A DNA stretch of 64,000 nucleotides from UBA6080 sp964607515 (GTDB lineage: Bacteria; Fermentibacterota; Fermentibacteria; Fermentibacterales; JCC-6). Position numbers and translations under genes: made by a program. Shown here in pieces: positions 32,886 through 41,897 of this stretch (position 1 is its first letter; each line of letters begins with the position of its first letter). The stretch lies in NCBI GenBank assembly GCA_964607515.1, contig CAZSKU010000001.1, positions 62,001 through 126,000 of the forward strand, given 5' to 3'. The notes below the pieces were generated by a model. The model was not told where the DNA came from. It saw nothing but the letters and a program-made list of their open reading frames with translations, and made no database searches.

Positions 32886-32938
32886 CACGTGGAGTGATTT
32901 GAGGCGTATTGCAACCACGTAAAAAAAAGTGCTAAAAA
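32886..32938 (+). ncRNA. SAM-II riboswitch aptamer
   Basis: Helix P1 is ACGTGG (32887-32892) with CCACGT (32915-32920). Loop sequence TGATTTG, the TTGCA before the 3' side of P1, an A-rich linker, and GCTAAAA (32931-32937) are the conserved SAM-II positions. GCA (32911-32913) can pair with TGC (32930-32932) to make the pseudoknot. One or two extra bases (AG) lie between P1 and TGATTTG. The aptamer binds S-adenosylmethionine, the product of the downstream enzyme, so it should act as a feedback OFF switch. Confidence 0.88.
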
Positions 32939-32955
32939 GCCGCCAGCTGTGCCTC

Positions 32956-32984
32956 AAAGCCGTCGGCCGACGGCTTTTTGTTTT
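32956..32984 (+). terminator. riboswitch-controlled intrinsic terminator before metK
   Basis: AAAGCCGTC (32956-32964), loop GGCC, GACGGCTTT (32969-32977), then a T-rich run to 32984. It lies between the SAM-II aptamer and the metK ribosome site. AAAAAGCCG (32934-32942), part of the aptamer tail, is fully complementary to CGGCTTTTT (32971-32979) and could act as antiterminator when SAM is absent. Confidence 0.85.
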
Positions 32985-32996
32985 CCGGAGGTAGCC

Positions 32997-34157
32997 ATGA
33001 GAAAGCTCTTCACCAGCGAATCCGTATCCGAAGGTCATCCCGACAAGGTCTGCGACCAGATATCCGATTCCATCCTCGACGCCCACCTCTCCCTCGACCC
33101 CGACAGCCACGTGGCCTGCGAAACCCTGGTCACCACGAATTTCTGCCTTGTGGCCGGTGAAGTGAGGTCCAACGGCAGCGTGGACTACGAGGACGTGGCC
33201 CGGGAGACCATCCGCTCCATCGGTTACGATATTCCGGACATCGGTTTCAGCGCCGACGAGGCGGAGTACCAGGTAAGGATCCACGCCCAGTCACAGGATA
33301 TCAACCAGGGCGTGACACAGAACCAGGGCGCCGGCGATCAGGGCATGATGTTCGGTTTCGCCTGCACCGAGACCAGGGCTCTCATGCCCTACCCGATCCA
33401 TCTGGCCCACCGGTTGCTTGAGAGACTCTCCGGGGAGAGGCGCAAGGGTACCCTTCCCTGGGCCAGACCCGACGCCAAGAGCCAGGTCACGGTGCTCTAC
33501 GAGGGAGACAGACCTGTGGCGATCACCGAAATCCTCATGTCGGTGCATCACGCGGCGGACGCCACCAACGACCAGATGAAGCGAGACATGGTGGCAAGGG
33601 TCATAGACCCTGTGCTGGAGGTCATCGTGCCGAGCCTCGAATGGTCAGGCAACTTCCTTTACAACCCGTCGGGCCGGTTCGTCATCGGGGGCCCCAACGG
33701 AGACACCGGGCTCACCGGCCGCAAGATCATCGTGGACACCTACGGCGGAGCGGGACGCCACGGAGGCGGTGCCTTCAGCGGCAAGGACAGCACCAAGGTG
33801 GACAGGTCCGCCGCGTACATGGCCCGGTACATCGCCAAAAACCTGGTGGCCGCCGGGGTGGCGGACCGATGCGAGATACAACTTGCCTACGCCATCGGCT
33901 ACCCCGATCCCCTCAGCGTAAGGGTTGACACCTTCGGAACCGAGAAGGTGGGGGATCTCAAACTTGTCGAAAAGGCAGTAAGGGAGCTGTTCCCCCTGAA
34001 GCCCTACGGCATCATAAAGGAACTTGGCCTGAAGGCTCCGATATTCCGCAAGACCGCCAGCTTCGGGCATTTCGGAAGGGCGAACGGCGACGACGGCACA
34101 TTCCGCTGGGAGAGAACCGACAAGGCCGGCGAGCTGGCGGCCCTTCTTCTGAAGTAG
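32997..34157 (+). CDS. metK: S-adenosylmethionine synthetase
   Basis: 386 residues from ATG 32997 with GGAGGT 5 bases upstream; longer reading through the terminator is not credible. MetK makes SAM from methionine and ATP. Visible are E-S-V-S-E-G-H-P-D-K near 8-17, G-A-G-D-Q-G, the phosphate loop G-G-P-x-G-D-T-G-L-T-G-R-K and G-G-G-A-F-S-G-K-D. Expression is predicted to be controlled by the SAM-II riboswitch upstream. It leads an operon with an EnvC-like gene, holB, ricT and metG. Confidence 0.98.
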   Translation: MRKLFTSESVSEGHPDKVCDQISDSILDAHLSLDPDSHVACETLVTTNFCLVAGEVRSNGSVDYEDVARETIRSIGYDIPDIGFSADEAEYQVRIHAQSQDINQGVTQNQGAGDQGMMFGFACTETRALMPYPIHLAHRLLERLSGERRKGTLPWARPDAKSQVTVLYEGDRPVAITEILMSVHHAADATNDQMKRDMVARVIDPVLEVIVPSLEWSGNFLYNPSGRFVIGGPNGDTGLTGRKIIVDTYGGAGRHGGGAFSGKDSTKVDRSAAYMARYIAKNLVAAGVADRCEIQLAYAIGYPDPLSVRVDTFGTEKVGDLKLVEKAVRELFPLKPYGIIKELGLKAPIFRKTASFGHFGRANGDDGTFRWERTDKAGELAALLLK

Positions 34158-34161
34158 GCGA

Positions 34162-35292
34162 GTGGTCCTTCTCCCTGTCCTGGCGCTTATTCTGGCCGGG
34201 GTCGCCGGGGCAGACGGCCTCGATGCCAGGCTGGAGGCGGCCAGAATCCGACTGGAAGAGCTGCAGAGCCGTGATTCCGATGCCAGAGAGGTGCTTCTTG
34301 CCCTGCATGAGCACCTTGCGGCGGCCAGGGAGTACTACAACGATCTGGTTCTCCGGGAGGCCGGAATAACCATGGCCATAGAGCAGCTTGACGGCCGTTG
34401 GATGTTGGCTGACTCGGCCCGTTCCATACTCGAGAAGGGGTTGGGGGACTACCTGGTCTACCTCTACTCCCAGAGGTCCCGGGTCTCACCGGCCCTGCTG
34501 TTCTCCCGGGGGGGCGTCCAGACCCTGGTGCGTCGAAGGGTATACCTGGACCATCTGGCCCGCCGGGCCGCCATCCAGGTGGAAATCCTCACCCAGAGCG
34601 GCGACAGCCTGGCGCACTTCCGGGATTCGCTGGAAACTCTCAGGGAGAGCGTCCGCTCATTGAGAACGGAGATGGAAGAGCTTCAGGAGAGGATCTACCG
34701 GGAGGAGGAGAGCCAGGCCCTTCTCAGGATGACCCTTCGGGAGGAGATCTCGGCGGCCGCGGAGTCTGCCGCGGTCCTCGAGGCCCAGAGACGGGAACTA
34801 TCCGCCCTGGTGGCGGATCTGCGGGTTACCTCCCAGGGCTCCGGGGGAACCGCGGTCGTGCCGGTTCAACCCGGAGGGGATTCCTACTTCGAGAGGATGC
34901 GGGGCGCCCTGTCATGGCCCGGCAGAGGGTCGGTGGTCAGGCGTTTCGGAGTCGAGAGGGATCCGATCTACGGCACGGAAACCGTCTGCGACGGAGTAAG
35001 CGTGGCCACGGCGCCGGGGGAGACGGTCCGAGCGCTGGCCGGCGGGTCCGTGGTCTTCTCACGGGAGTTCATGAGTCTGGGGCGCATGGTGGTTCTGGAC
35101 CATCGGGACGGCTGGTATTCGGTATACGGCCACCTGGGAAACCTGCAGGTGGCCAGGGGCGACTCAGTGAGCCAGGGGGGCGCTCTGGGAGTGGCCGGAC
35201 CGTTGCCCGGGGGGAGACCGGGGTACTACCTGGAAATGCGAAGAGGAGCCGAACCTGTGGATCCCATGGCCTATCTGGAGCCTCCGCGATGA
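34162..35292 (+). CDS. EnvC-like factor: coiled coil plus degenerate LytM domain
   Basis: 376 residues, GTG start five bases after metK. A signal peptide (about 1-17) is followed by long coiled coils (about 20-110 and 145-225) and a C-terminal M23 fold (about 245-376). The zinc ligands are lost: the H-x-x-x-D site reads C-D-G-V-S and the final H-x-H site reads Y-Y-L; only the V-Y-G-H-L histidine remains. This is the EnvC/NlpD pattern, where the dead LytM domain activates periplasmic amidases during cell separation. The stop overlaps the holB start (ATGA). Confidence 0.85.
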   Translation: MVLLPVLALILAGVAGADGLDARLEAARIRLEELQSRDSDAREVLLALHEHLAAAREYYNDLVLREAGITMAIEQLDGRWMLADSARSILEKGLGDYLVYLYSQRSRVSPALLFSRGGVQTLVRRRVYLDHLARRAAIQVEILTQSGDSLAHFRDSLETLRESVRSLRTEMEELQERIYREEESQALLRMTLREEISAAAESAAVLEAQRRELSALVADLRVTSQGSGGTAVVPVQPGGDSYFERMRGALSWPGRGSVVRRFGVERDPIYGTETVCDGVSVATAPGETVRALAGGSVVFSREFMSLGRMVVLDHRDGWYSVYGHLGNLQVARGDSVSQGGALGVAGPLPGGRPGYYLEMRRGAEPVDPMAYLEPPR

Positions 35293-36347
35293 AGCCGTTC
35301 TCCGGGATTACCGGCCAGGAGGCGGCTCGAACCCTGCTGACCGCCGCGGTGGAGGCGGGCAGGCTGGCCCACGCCTACCTGCTGGCGGGTCCAGAAGGGA
35401 GCGGCCGGCTCTCCATGGCCCTGGACCTGGCGGCCTGCATGGTCTGCCCCGAACAGGAGGCGGGTTTCTGCGGTGGCTGCCGGCACTGTGCCAGGATCTT
35501 CGCCATGAACCACCCGGACGTGCGGTTCACGATTCCCAGAACCGCCCAGGTGACACCCGAGGAGGAGGCCGCGCTGATGGAGGCCAGGGCTGCCGACGGT
35601 ATCACGCCCCTGCGCTTTCCCGGCAACACAGGGATAGGCATAGGCCAGATCCGGGAGATCGAAGCCCGGCTCTCCAGGAAGTCCTTCGAGGGCAGAGGGC
35701 ATGTGGAGATTATCCTGGATGCCCATCTGATGAGGCGCGAAGCGGCGAACGCCCTGTTGAAGACTCTCGAAGAGCCTCCGGAGAGCACCCTGCTGATCCT
35801 CACCACCTCGTACCTGTCGGGCATACTGCCCACCGTGAGGTCCAGGGCCCACTGTGTGAGGCTGGGCTCACTGGATCCCGGCCAGGTGGAAAGGATCATT
35901 CTTCAGCGCACCTCCCTGGACCCCGCGGCGGCCCGGGAGCTATCCCTGGCCAGCGGCGGCAGCCCCGGCAGGGCCCTGGCGGTTGCGGCGCGATGGGAAG
36001 GCGGCGGCGGGAGCCGGGCCCTGGGGCTGCTTCAGTCCCTGGCGGAAACCCTCGACCAGGGAGAACTGCTCGAAACTGCCGTCGGGCTCGCCCGGGAGCT
36101 GGGCAGGGACGGTCTGCTGGAACTTTGCGACGATGTGGTGAGCGCAGCGCAGGACATCCGCAGAGTCCTTGCCGGAAGGGCTCCGGTGAGCCACGGGGGC
36201 CTTTCCACATGCTATTTTACGGATGTTTTTCTGGAACGGGTGCAGGAGAGCTTCCGCAAGTGCGGGGGCAGGCTCCGGGCGAATGTTTCCCCTGCCATGG
36301 CCCTGGAGGCGGCGGTGCTGTCCCTGGGCGGGAATGGAAATAAATGA
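35289..36347 (+). CDS. holB: DNA polymerase III delta-prime subunit
   Basis: 352 residues from ATG 35289, overlapping the previous stop. The DnaX/HolB pattern is visible: G-Q-E-A-A near 9, G-P-E-G-S-G-R in place of a P-loop (Lys changed to Arg, as expected for a non-hydrolysing clamp-loader subunit), a zinc module C-M-V-C ... C-G-G-C-R-H-C, A-N-A-L-L-K-T-L-E-E-P-P and V-R-S-R-A. It forms part of the clamp loader. The neighbour ricT is a common holB partner in other phyla, supporting the call. The next start overlaps by 4 bases. Confidence 0.9.
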   Translation: MKPFSGITGQEAARTLLTAAVEAGRLAHAYLLAGPEGSGRLSMALDLAACMVCPEQEAGFCGGCRHCARIFAMNHPDVRFTIPRTAQVTPEEEAALMEARAADGITPLRFPGNTGIGIGQIREIEARLSRKSFEGRGHVEIILDAHLMRREAANALLKTLEEPPESTLLILTTSYLSGILPTVRSRAHCVRLGSLDPGQVERIILQRTSLDPAAARELSLASGGSPGRALAVAARWEGGGGSRALGLLQSLAETLDQGELLETAVGLARELGRDGLLELCDDVVSAAQDIRRVLAGRAPVSHGGLSTCYFTDVFLERVQESFRKCGGRLRANVSPAMALEAAVLSLGGNGNK

Positions 36348-37300
36348 CCGAGCAATCAGCCCTGGAAGTGCTTCTTGTGGTCTTCCGGGCCGGCAGGAAG
36401 GGCTTTTTCCGGAACAACGGCCCCCTCCCGGTGGACAACGGAGCCCTGGTGATCCTCGATGTGGAGCGCGGGGTGGACCTGGGCAGGGTTCTTGCCAAGC
36501 TGCCCCCCGATGAGGAGCTTCTTCAGCAGTGCGCCGGCGATTACCTCCGGGAGGCTTCTCCTGAGGACCGGGAGCAGGCGGCGGACAACGGGGAGTTTCA
36601 GCAGGAGGTGCTCCGTTACTGCCGGGAGCGGATAGATTCCAGGAAGCTGGACATGAAACTTACCGGTTGCGAAACCCAGCTGGACAGGAACCGGATACGC
36701 ATATACTTCACCGCTGATCAGCGGACCGATTTCCGGGGCCTGGTGCGGGACCTGGCGGCGAACTACAGGGCCCGGATCGAGATGAGGCAGATCGGAATCC
36801 GGGACGACGCCCGGCACAAGGGGGGGTTGGGGATATGCGGCCGGGAGCTGTGCTGTTCAAGCTTTCTGGACGACTTCCAGTCGGTCACCCTGAAGATGGT
36901 TCGAACCCAGAACCTTTCCCTGAATCCGTCCAAGGTTTCGGGCACCTGTGGAAGGCTCATGTGCTGCCTGGCGTACGAGGCCGAGTTCTACCAGCAGGCC
37001 CAGAGAAACTACCCGCAGCCCGGTCAGACCGTGAACCTCGTGGGATCGCCCTGGGAGGTGGCCGCCGCGGACATCTTCCACGAAACGGTGACGGTGAGGA
37101 AGGAGGGTGCGGCGGAAACCGAAACCCTCACCCTGGAGGAATTCGACCGGAGAAAAGGCATGGACAGACCATCGCCTCCGCCGAAACTCGAAATCAGGCC
37201 CGATGAACCGGAAAAGGCTCCGGAAGCCTCCGAAGCCTCCAGGAGACGCCGCCGTCGAAGGCGAAGGCCTGCGGGCACCGACAAGGAAAGGACCCGGTGA
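36344..37300 (+). CDS. ricT: PSP1-domain protein RicT/YaaT
   Basis: 318 residues. The PSP1 domain (about 60-150) is followed by the paired cysteine motifs C-G-R-E-L-C-C and C-G-R-L-M-C-C that hold an iron-sulfur cluster in RicT. The tail is a basic, Arg-rich stretch (about 295-310). In Bacillus RicT joins RicA and RicF to direct mRNA processing by RNase Y. Placement directly behind holB matches the usual holB-yaaT pair. Overlaps holB and metG by 4 bases each. Confidence 0.88.
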   Translation: MTEQSALEVLLVVFRAGRKGFFRNNGPLPVDNGALVILDVERGVDLGRVLAKLPPDEELLQQCAGDYLREASPEDREQAADNGEFQQEVLRYCRERIDSRKLDMKLTGCETQLDRNRIRIYFTADQRTDFRGLVRDLAANYRARIEMRQIGIRDDARHKGGLGICGRELCCSSFLDDFQSVTLKMVRTQNLSLNPSKVSGTCGRLMCCLAYEAEFYQQAQRNYPQPGQTVNLVGSPWEVAAADIFHETVTVRKEGAAETETLTLEEFDRRKGMDRPSPPPKLEIRPDEPEKAPEASEASRRRRRRRRRPAGTDKERTR

Positions 37301-39294
37301 AGACAATGGCCCGGTACATGGTTACCAGCGCTCTTCCATACGCCAACGGCCCCTCCCACCTGGGCCACCTCGCCGGAGCCTACCTGCCGGCGGACATCTA
37401 CGTGAGATATCTGAAGATGAAGGGCCATGACGTGGTCTACGCCTGCGGTACCGATGAACACGGTGTGCCCATCACCATCACCGCCGAGAAGCTGGGGCTC
37501 ACACCGGCGGAAACCGTGGACAGGTTTCACGGAGTCATAAGGAAGGATTTCCAGGATTTCGGCATCTCATTCTCCAACTTCTCCCGCACCACGACGCCGG
37601 AACACCGGGATTTCGCCCAGTCGGTGTTCCTGGATCTGCTTCGCCGGGGGTACATCGAGCCCCGTTCCATGAAGCAGCTGTACTGCTCAAGTTGCGAGAG
37701 ATTTCTGCCCGACAGGTACATAGGAGGAACCTGCCCCAAGTGCGGTTCCACCGGCGCCCGGGGGGACCAGTGCGAGAGCTGCGGCACCTGGATCGAGCCG
37801 CTGGAACTCCTGGAACCCAGGTGCAGCATCTGCGGAAACACCCCGAAGGTCCGGGAGACCATGCACTGGTTCCTCATGCTCGATCGGTTCCAGGAGTGGA
37901 TGACGGAGTGGCTCGAATCCCGGGAGAACTGGAAGGACAACGTGCTGAATTACTGCCGGGGCTGGCTCAAGGACGGTCTTCGGGAGAGGGCGATCACCAG
38001 GGATCTTGACTGGGGAGTGCCGGTTCCCCTGCCCGAAGCCCGGGGCAAGGTTCTCTACGTCTGGTTCGAAGCCCTTCTGGGCTACATCAGCAGCACCCGG
38101 GAGTACTTCCGGGAAAAGGGCGATCCGGAGGGATGGAAAAGGTACTGGCAGGATCCGGAAACAAGGCTGGTCCACTTCATCGGCAAGGACAACATAGTTT
38201 TCCATTGCATCATAGAACCGGCGATACTCCGGGGGGTCGGCGGGTACAACCTGCCCTGGAACGTGCCGGCCAACGAGTTTTTGAACATACAGGGGCAGAA
38301 GTTCAGCACCAGCCGGGGCACCGCCGTATGGTTGAGGGACTACCTCGACCGCTTTCCCGCTGACCCCATGCGGTACGCCCTGGCGGTGAACGCCCCGGAA
38401 ACCCGGGACACTGACTTCACCTGGGACGAATTCAGGGCCAGGAACAACGAACTGGCCGATGTGCTGGGGAATTTCGTGAACAGGACGGTGAGTTTCGCCG
38501 CAGGCAAGCTCGGGGGAAGGGTGCCGGAGGGAGAACCTTCTCCGGAGCTGCTGGAAACAGCCGCCCGGGGGGCAACCCAGGTGGGCGACCTGATAGAGAG
38601 ATTCAGGTTCAAGCTGGCGGCGTCCGCAGCCATGGACATCGCCCGGGAGGGAAACAGGTTCTTCGACGCGGTCCAACCCTGGAAGACCGCGAAGACCGAC
38701 CCTGTTGCCTGCCGCCGGGACCTGGCGGGATGCCTGAACCTTTGCGCAGCCCTGCAGGTGATATTCCATCCCTTCCTGCCCTTCACCTCCGGAAAGATCG
38801 GGTCCATGCTGGGAACCGGGGAACTCCGGTGGGATTCCGCCTCCCGCAGGATCCTGGAGCCCGGCAGCCCCCTGGGATCTCCGGAGATCCTGTTCACGAA
38901 GCTGGAGGACGGTTTCCAGAAGGTTTTCGAGAAGGCGGTCAACCCCTCGCCGGTCTCCGAGGAGAAGCCCGTGGTGGAGTTTGACGATTTCGCCAGACTC
39001 GACCTCAGGGTGGGCAGGGTTCTGTCGGTGAACCCTGTGGCCGGAGCGGACAAGCTCTACCGGCTTATGGTTGACGTGGGCGAGGAAGTTCCCAGGCAGG
39101 TGGTGGCGGGGCTTCGACAGCACTACCCCGAGGAGGCGCTGCTGGGTGCCATGGTGGTGGTGGTGGCGAACCTGAAGCCGGTCGTTCTTCGGGGTACCGA
39201 GAGCCGGGGCATGATTCTGGCCAGCGACGGAGCCGGCGGGGTGAAACTCCTGGCGCCTGAGCCCGGAGCTGCTCCCGGCGACAGGGTTCGGTGA
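37297..39294 (+). CDS. metG: methionyl-tRNA synthetase
   Basis: 665 residues; GTG start overlaps the previous stop (GTGA), ATG 37306 is an alternative. Class I signature H-L-G-H (HIGH equivalent), a zinc-binding insert with C-S-S-C, C-P-K-C, C-E-S-C and C-S-I-C, and K-F-S-T-S as the KMSKS loop. The C-terminal ~110 residues are an EMAP-II-type tRNA-binding OB fold (D-F-A-R-L-D-L-R-V-G). It charges tRNA-Met. Being in one operon with metK links methionine use for SAM and for translation. Confidence 0.96.
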   Translation: MKTMARYMVTSALPYANGPSHLGHLAGAYLPADIYVRYLKMKGHDVVYACGTDEHGVPITITAEKLGLTPAETVDRFHGVIRKDFQDFGISFSNFSRTTTPEHRDFAQSVFLDLLRRGYIEPRSMKQLYCSSCERFLPDRYIGGTCPKCGSTGARGDQCESCGTWIEPLELLEPRCSICGNTPKVRETMHWFLMLDRFQEWMTEWLESRENWKDNVLNYCRGWLKDGLRERAITRDLDWGVPVPLPEARGKVLYVWFEALLGYISSTREYFREKGDPEGWKRYWQDPETRLVHFIGKDNIVFHCIIEPAILRGVGGYNLPWNVPANEFLNIQGQKFSTSRGTAVWLRDYLDRFPADPMRYALAVNAPETRDTDFTWDEFRARNNELADVLGNFVNRTVSFAAGKLGGRVPEGEPSPELLETAARGATQVGDLIERFRFKLAASAAMDIAREGNRFFDAVQPWKTAKTDPVACRRDLAGCLNLCAALQVIFHPFLPFTSGKIGSMLGTGELRWDSASRRILEPGSPLGSPEILFTKLEDGFQKVFEKAVNPSPVSEEKPVVEFDDFARLDLRVGRVLSVNPVAGADKLYRLMVDVGEEVPRQVVAGLRQHYPEEALLGAMVVVVANLKPVVLRGTESRGMILASDGAGGVKLLAPEPGAAPGDRVR

Positions 39295-39297
39295 GTC

Positions 39298-40470
39298 TTG
39301 ACCCCGGCGCCCCTGCGAGTTCTGGACATCAACAATTTCTACAGCCCGGTGGGCGGGGGAATAAGGGTATACCACCAGGAAAAGATGCGGTGGTGCCGCG
39401 AAAACGGCGTCCAGTGCGCCCTGGTCTACCCGTCCGGCAGGAATTCCGTAACCGGTTTCGAAGGTGGAACCATGTACGGAGTGAAATCGCCTCCCCTGGC
39501 CCGGTCCGGTTACCACTTCTTTCTGCGGGGCGCCCCCCTGAGGGAGATAATCGCCTCTTACAAGCCCGACGTGGTGGAGCTGGGAAGCGGAATAGTGGTG
39601 CCCGGCATGGTCCGAAAGAGCATCCGGGGGATCCGTTCCTTCGGCTTCTACCACTCCAACTGGCCCGTGGCGCTGCCCCTGAGCGTCCTGGACATCACCG
39701 GCGGCCCGATCCCCCGGTGGTTCAGAAGGTTCGCGGTGCCCAGGATGGGCAGGGCCTACCGGGGACTCGACGCGGTGATGGGCGCCAGCGAAACCTCCCT
39801 TTCGGTGTTGCGGGAGGGGGGGGTTAAGGATCCCAGAAAGGCCCCGCTGGGGGCCCACCCGGGGGTTTTTGCCCCGAATGCCAGGTCCGGCGAACTCAGG
39901 CGGGAACTCGGGGTTGGCCCGGGCGGCAGGCTTCTGCTTTACATGGGGAGAATCGCGCCCGAGAAGGGAATCCATGTTCTGCTGGAGACGTGCCCTCTCC
40001 TCTTCCGGGAGCCGGGCACCGTGGTGGCGGTGGCGGGCCGGGGCCACTGGAGAAACCGGGTCCTTCGGGCGGAGTCCCGCTTCGGCGGCCGGCTGAAACT
40101 TCTGCCCCACGCCTCCCGGAGCGGCCGGGGGGCCGCGCTCATGGCCAGCGCCGACGCCTTCCTCTCAATGGGTCCCTGCGACACCTTCTCCCTGGTGACC
40201 CTGGAGGCCCTCTGCTGCGGAACGCCGGTGGCGGCGTGCCGGGAGGCGGCCGCGGCGGAACTGGTGGAGGGAGCGGGAGGAGAAAGCGTCTACGGCCCGT
40301 GGAACGATCCCCATGCCCTGCGGGACGCCGTTGGGAAGGCCCTCGAGGAAACTCCGGCGAAGAAAGCTGGTTTCAGGGAGTTCGCGGAGAAGTTTACATG
40401 GGACGCCTGTTTCAGAAGGATATTTTCCATTTACGGGGAGGACTTCCGTGCCGGGCAGGCCCAGCAGTGA
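39298..40470 (+). CDS. GT-B fold glycosyltransferase (family 4-like)
   Basis: 390 residues, TTG start three bases after metG. N-terminal P-V-G-G-G-I-R-V-Y-H and the C-terminal nucleotide-sugar domain with Y-M-G-R-I-A-P-E-K-G near 216-225 and the E-x7-E-like segment P-C-D-T-F-S-L-V-T-L-E-A are typical of GT4 enzymes. No signal or membrane helix. Substrate unknown; it probably serves envelope glycan or glycolipid synthesis. Confidence 0.88.
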   Translation: MTPAPLRVLDINNFYSPVGGGIRVYHQEKMRWCRENGVQCALVYPSGRNSVTGFEGGTMYGVKSPPLARSGYHFFLRGAPLREIIASYKPDVVELGSGIVVPGMVRKSIRGIRSFGFYHSNWPVALPLSVLDITGGPIPRWFRRFAVPRMGRAYRGLDAVMGASETSLSVLREGGVKDPRKAPLGAHPGVFAPNARSGELRRELGVGPGGRLLLYMGRIAPEKGIHVLLETCPLLFREPGTVVAVAGRGHWRNRVLRAESRFGGRLKLLPHASRSGRGAALMASADAFLSMGPCDTFSLVTLEALCCGTPVAACREAAAAELVEGAGGESVYGPWNDPHALRDAVGKALEETPAKKAGFREFAEKFTWDACFRRIFSIYGEDFRAGQAQQ

Positions 40471-40505
40471 ACCTGTTGTGTCGTATTGCATTAACATGCA
40501 TGCAC

Positions 40506-40535
40506 TTGCCCCGGGAAAGGGAATTGCTTTATATG
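40506..40535 (+). promoter_or_regulatory. possible promoter of the membrane-protease genes
   Basis: TTGCCC (40506-40511), 18 bases, TATATG (40530-40535), about 25 bases before ATG 40565 in a visibly AT-richer 94-base gap. Moderate match only. Confidence 0.45.
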
Positions 40536-40564
40536 CTCGGGCATAGGCATGAAAGAGGTGTGAA

Positions 40565-41251
40565 ATGCTGTATCTGATGGATATCAATCCCGGGCTGCTC
40601 GTTATCGTGTTAGCCATGGTTCTGGGAATGATCGCCTCCGGGGCCGTCAGGAGCGCCTACAGGAAATGGAGCCGGGTGCCCAATAGCCGTGGCATGTCCG
40701 GAGCGCAGATGGCCAGGGCCATTCTGGACGGCTACGGCCTGGCCCAGGTGGACGTGGAGATGACCGGCGGCACCCTGAGCGACCACTACGATCCCAGGAG
40801 TTCGACCCTCAGGCTCTCCCGGGACGTCTACGGCGGAAGCTCCGTGGCGGCCATCGGAATCGCGGCCCATGAAGCGGGCCATGCGGTGCAGCACGCCATG
40901 GGCTACTCGCCGCTGAAGGTGAGGAACACCCTGGTTCCGCTGGCCAACCTGGGTTCTCAACTGCTTTTCCCTCTGCTGGTGGGCGGGTTTTTCTTCAGAA
41001 TGACCAACCTGATCTACATCGGAGCGGCCATCTACTTCGTGGCGCTGCTCTTCCACCTTTTCACCCTTCCGGTGGAGTTCAACGCGAGCGCCCGGGCGGT
41101 TGCCTGGCTGGAGAAGTCCCACGGCTTTTCGCCGGATGAGGTGGGAGGCGTCAGGAGCGTTCTCAGAGCGGCTTCTCTGACCTACGTGGCCAGCGCCCTG
41201 GCCGCCCTGGGACAGTTGGTATGGCTTCTGATGGCCGGCAGGAGGCGCTAG
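40565..41251 (+). CDS. YugP-type membrane zinc metallopeptidase
   Basis: 228 residues, AGAGGTG upstream of the start. An N-terminal membrane helix, then a cytoplasmic part with H-E-A-G-H-A-V-Q-H (about 102-110), then two or three further helices. This is the layout of YugP (neutral zinc metallopeptidase family 2). Substrate unknown. The stop overlaps the GTG start of the M50 gene by one base, so both membrane proteases are made together. Confidence 0.88.
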   Translation: MLYLMDINPGLLVIVLAMVLGMIASGAVRSAYRKWSRVPNSRGMSGAQMARAILDGYGLAQVDVEMTGGTLSDHYDPRSSTLRLSRDVYGGSSVAAIGIAAHEAGHAVQHAMGYSPLKVRNTLVPLANLGSQLLFPLLVGGFFFRMTNLIYIGAAIYFVALLFHLFTLPVEFNASARAVAWLEKSHGFSPDEVGGVRSVLRAASLTYVASALAALGQLVWLLMAGRRR

Positions 41252-41874
41252 TGCTGCTGGAAACTCCTCTGGTTCTGGTTCTGATTTTCTTCAGCGTTGT
41301 GTGCCACGAGATTTCCCACGGCCTGGCGGCCTGGAAACTGGGCGACCCCACCGCCTGGCGGATGGGAAGGCTCTCGTTCAACCCCATGGTGCACATAGAC
41401 ATCTTCGGGACCATCCTTCTTCCCCTGTTCCTCCTTCTCATGGGGAGTAGGTTCCTCTTCGCATGGGCGAAACCCGTGCCCGTCAATCCGGCCTACTTCA
41501 GGAACAGGAAGCGGGGCATGATGCTGGTGGCCGCCGCGGGCCCCGCCACTAACCTGACCCTGGCGGTGCTGATGAGCCTGCTGCTGAAACTGGGCGGAGG
41601 AGTGATGCCCGGTTTTCTGGCCCGAGCCATTGCCACCACCGCCCTGATGAACGTGATTCTGATGGCTTTCAACCTGATTCCCATCCCGCCTCTGGACGGC
41701 AGCAGGATTGTGGCCAACTTCCTCAGGGGAAGCCTCTACTGGAACTACATGCGCCTGGAGCGGTACGGAATGATGATCGTATTCGGCCTGCTTTTCCTGG
41801 GGGTCATCTCGAGGCTTCTGTACCCCGTGATGGTACTGGGAATAAGGTTTCTGGGAATAACGCCCTATTTTTAG
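41251..41874 (+). CDS. M50 (site-2-type) intramembrane protease
   Basis: 207 residues from GTG 41251 with GGAGG at 41241-41245. Membrane-embedded H-E-I-S-H-G (about 19-24) and the second motif N-L-I-P-I-P-P-L-D-G near 141-150 complete the zinc site. Five or six membrane helices, no PDZ domain: this is the short YwhC/Rip3-like group of site-2 proteases. It probably cleaves a membrane-bound substrate; which one is unknown. Confidence 0.9.
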   Translation: MLLETPLVLVLIFFSVVCHEISHGLAAWKLGDPTAWRMGRLSFNPMVHIDIFGTILLPLFLLLMGSRFLFAWAKPVPVNPAYFRNRKRGMMLVAAAGPATNLTLAVLMSLLLKLGGGVMPGFLARAIATTALMNVILMAFNLIPIPPLDGSRIVANFLRGSLYWNYMRLERYGMMIVFGLLFLGVISRLLYPVMVLGIRFLGITPYF

Positions 41875-41897
41875 CCCTCCGGGGAAAGGAACACGAA

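Noticed and set aside
37687..40110. Long minus-strand open frame opposite metG and the GT4 gene
   Set aside because: Antisense to clear genes, no motif, Pro/Gly/Arg-rich composition.
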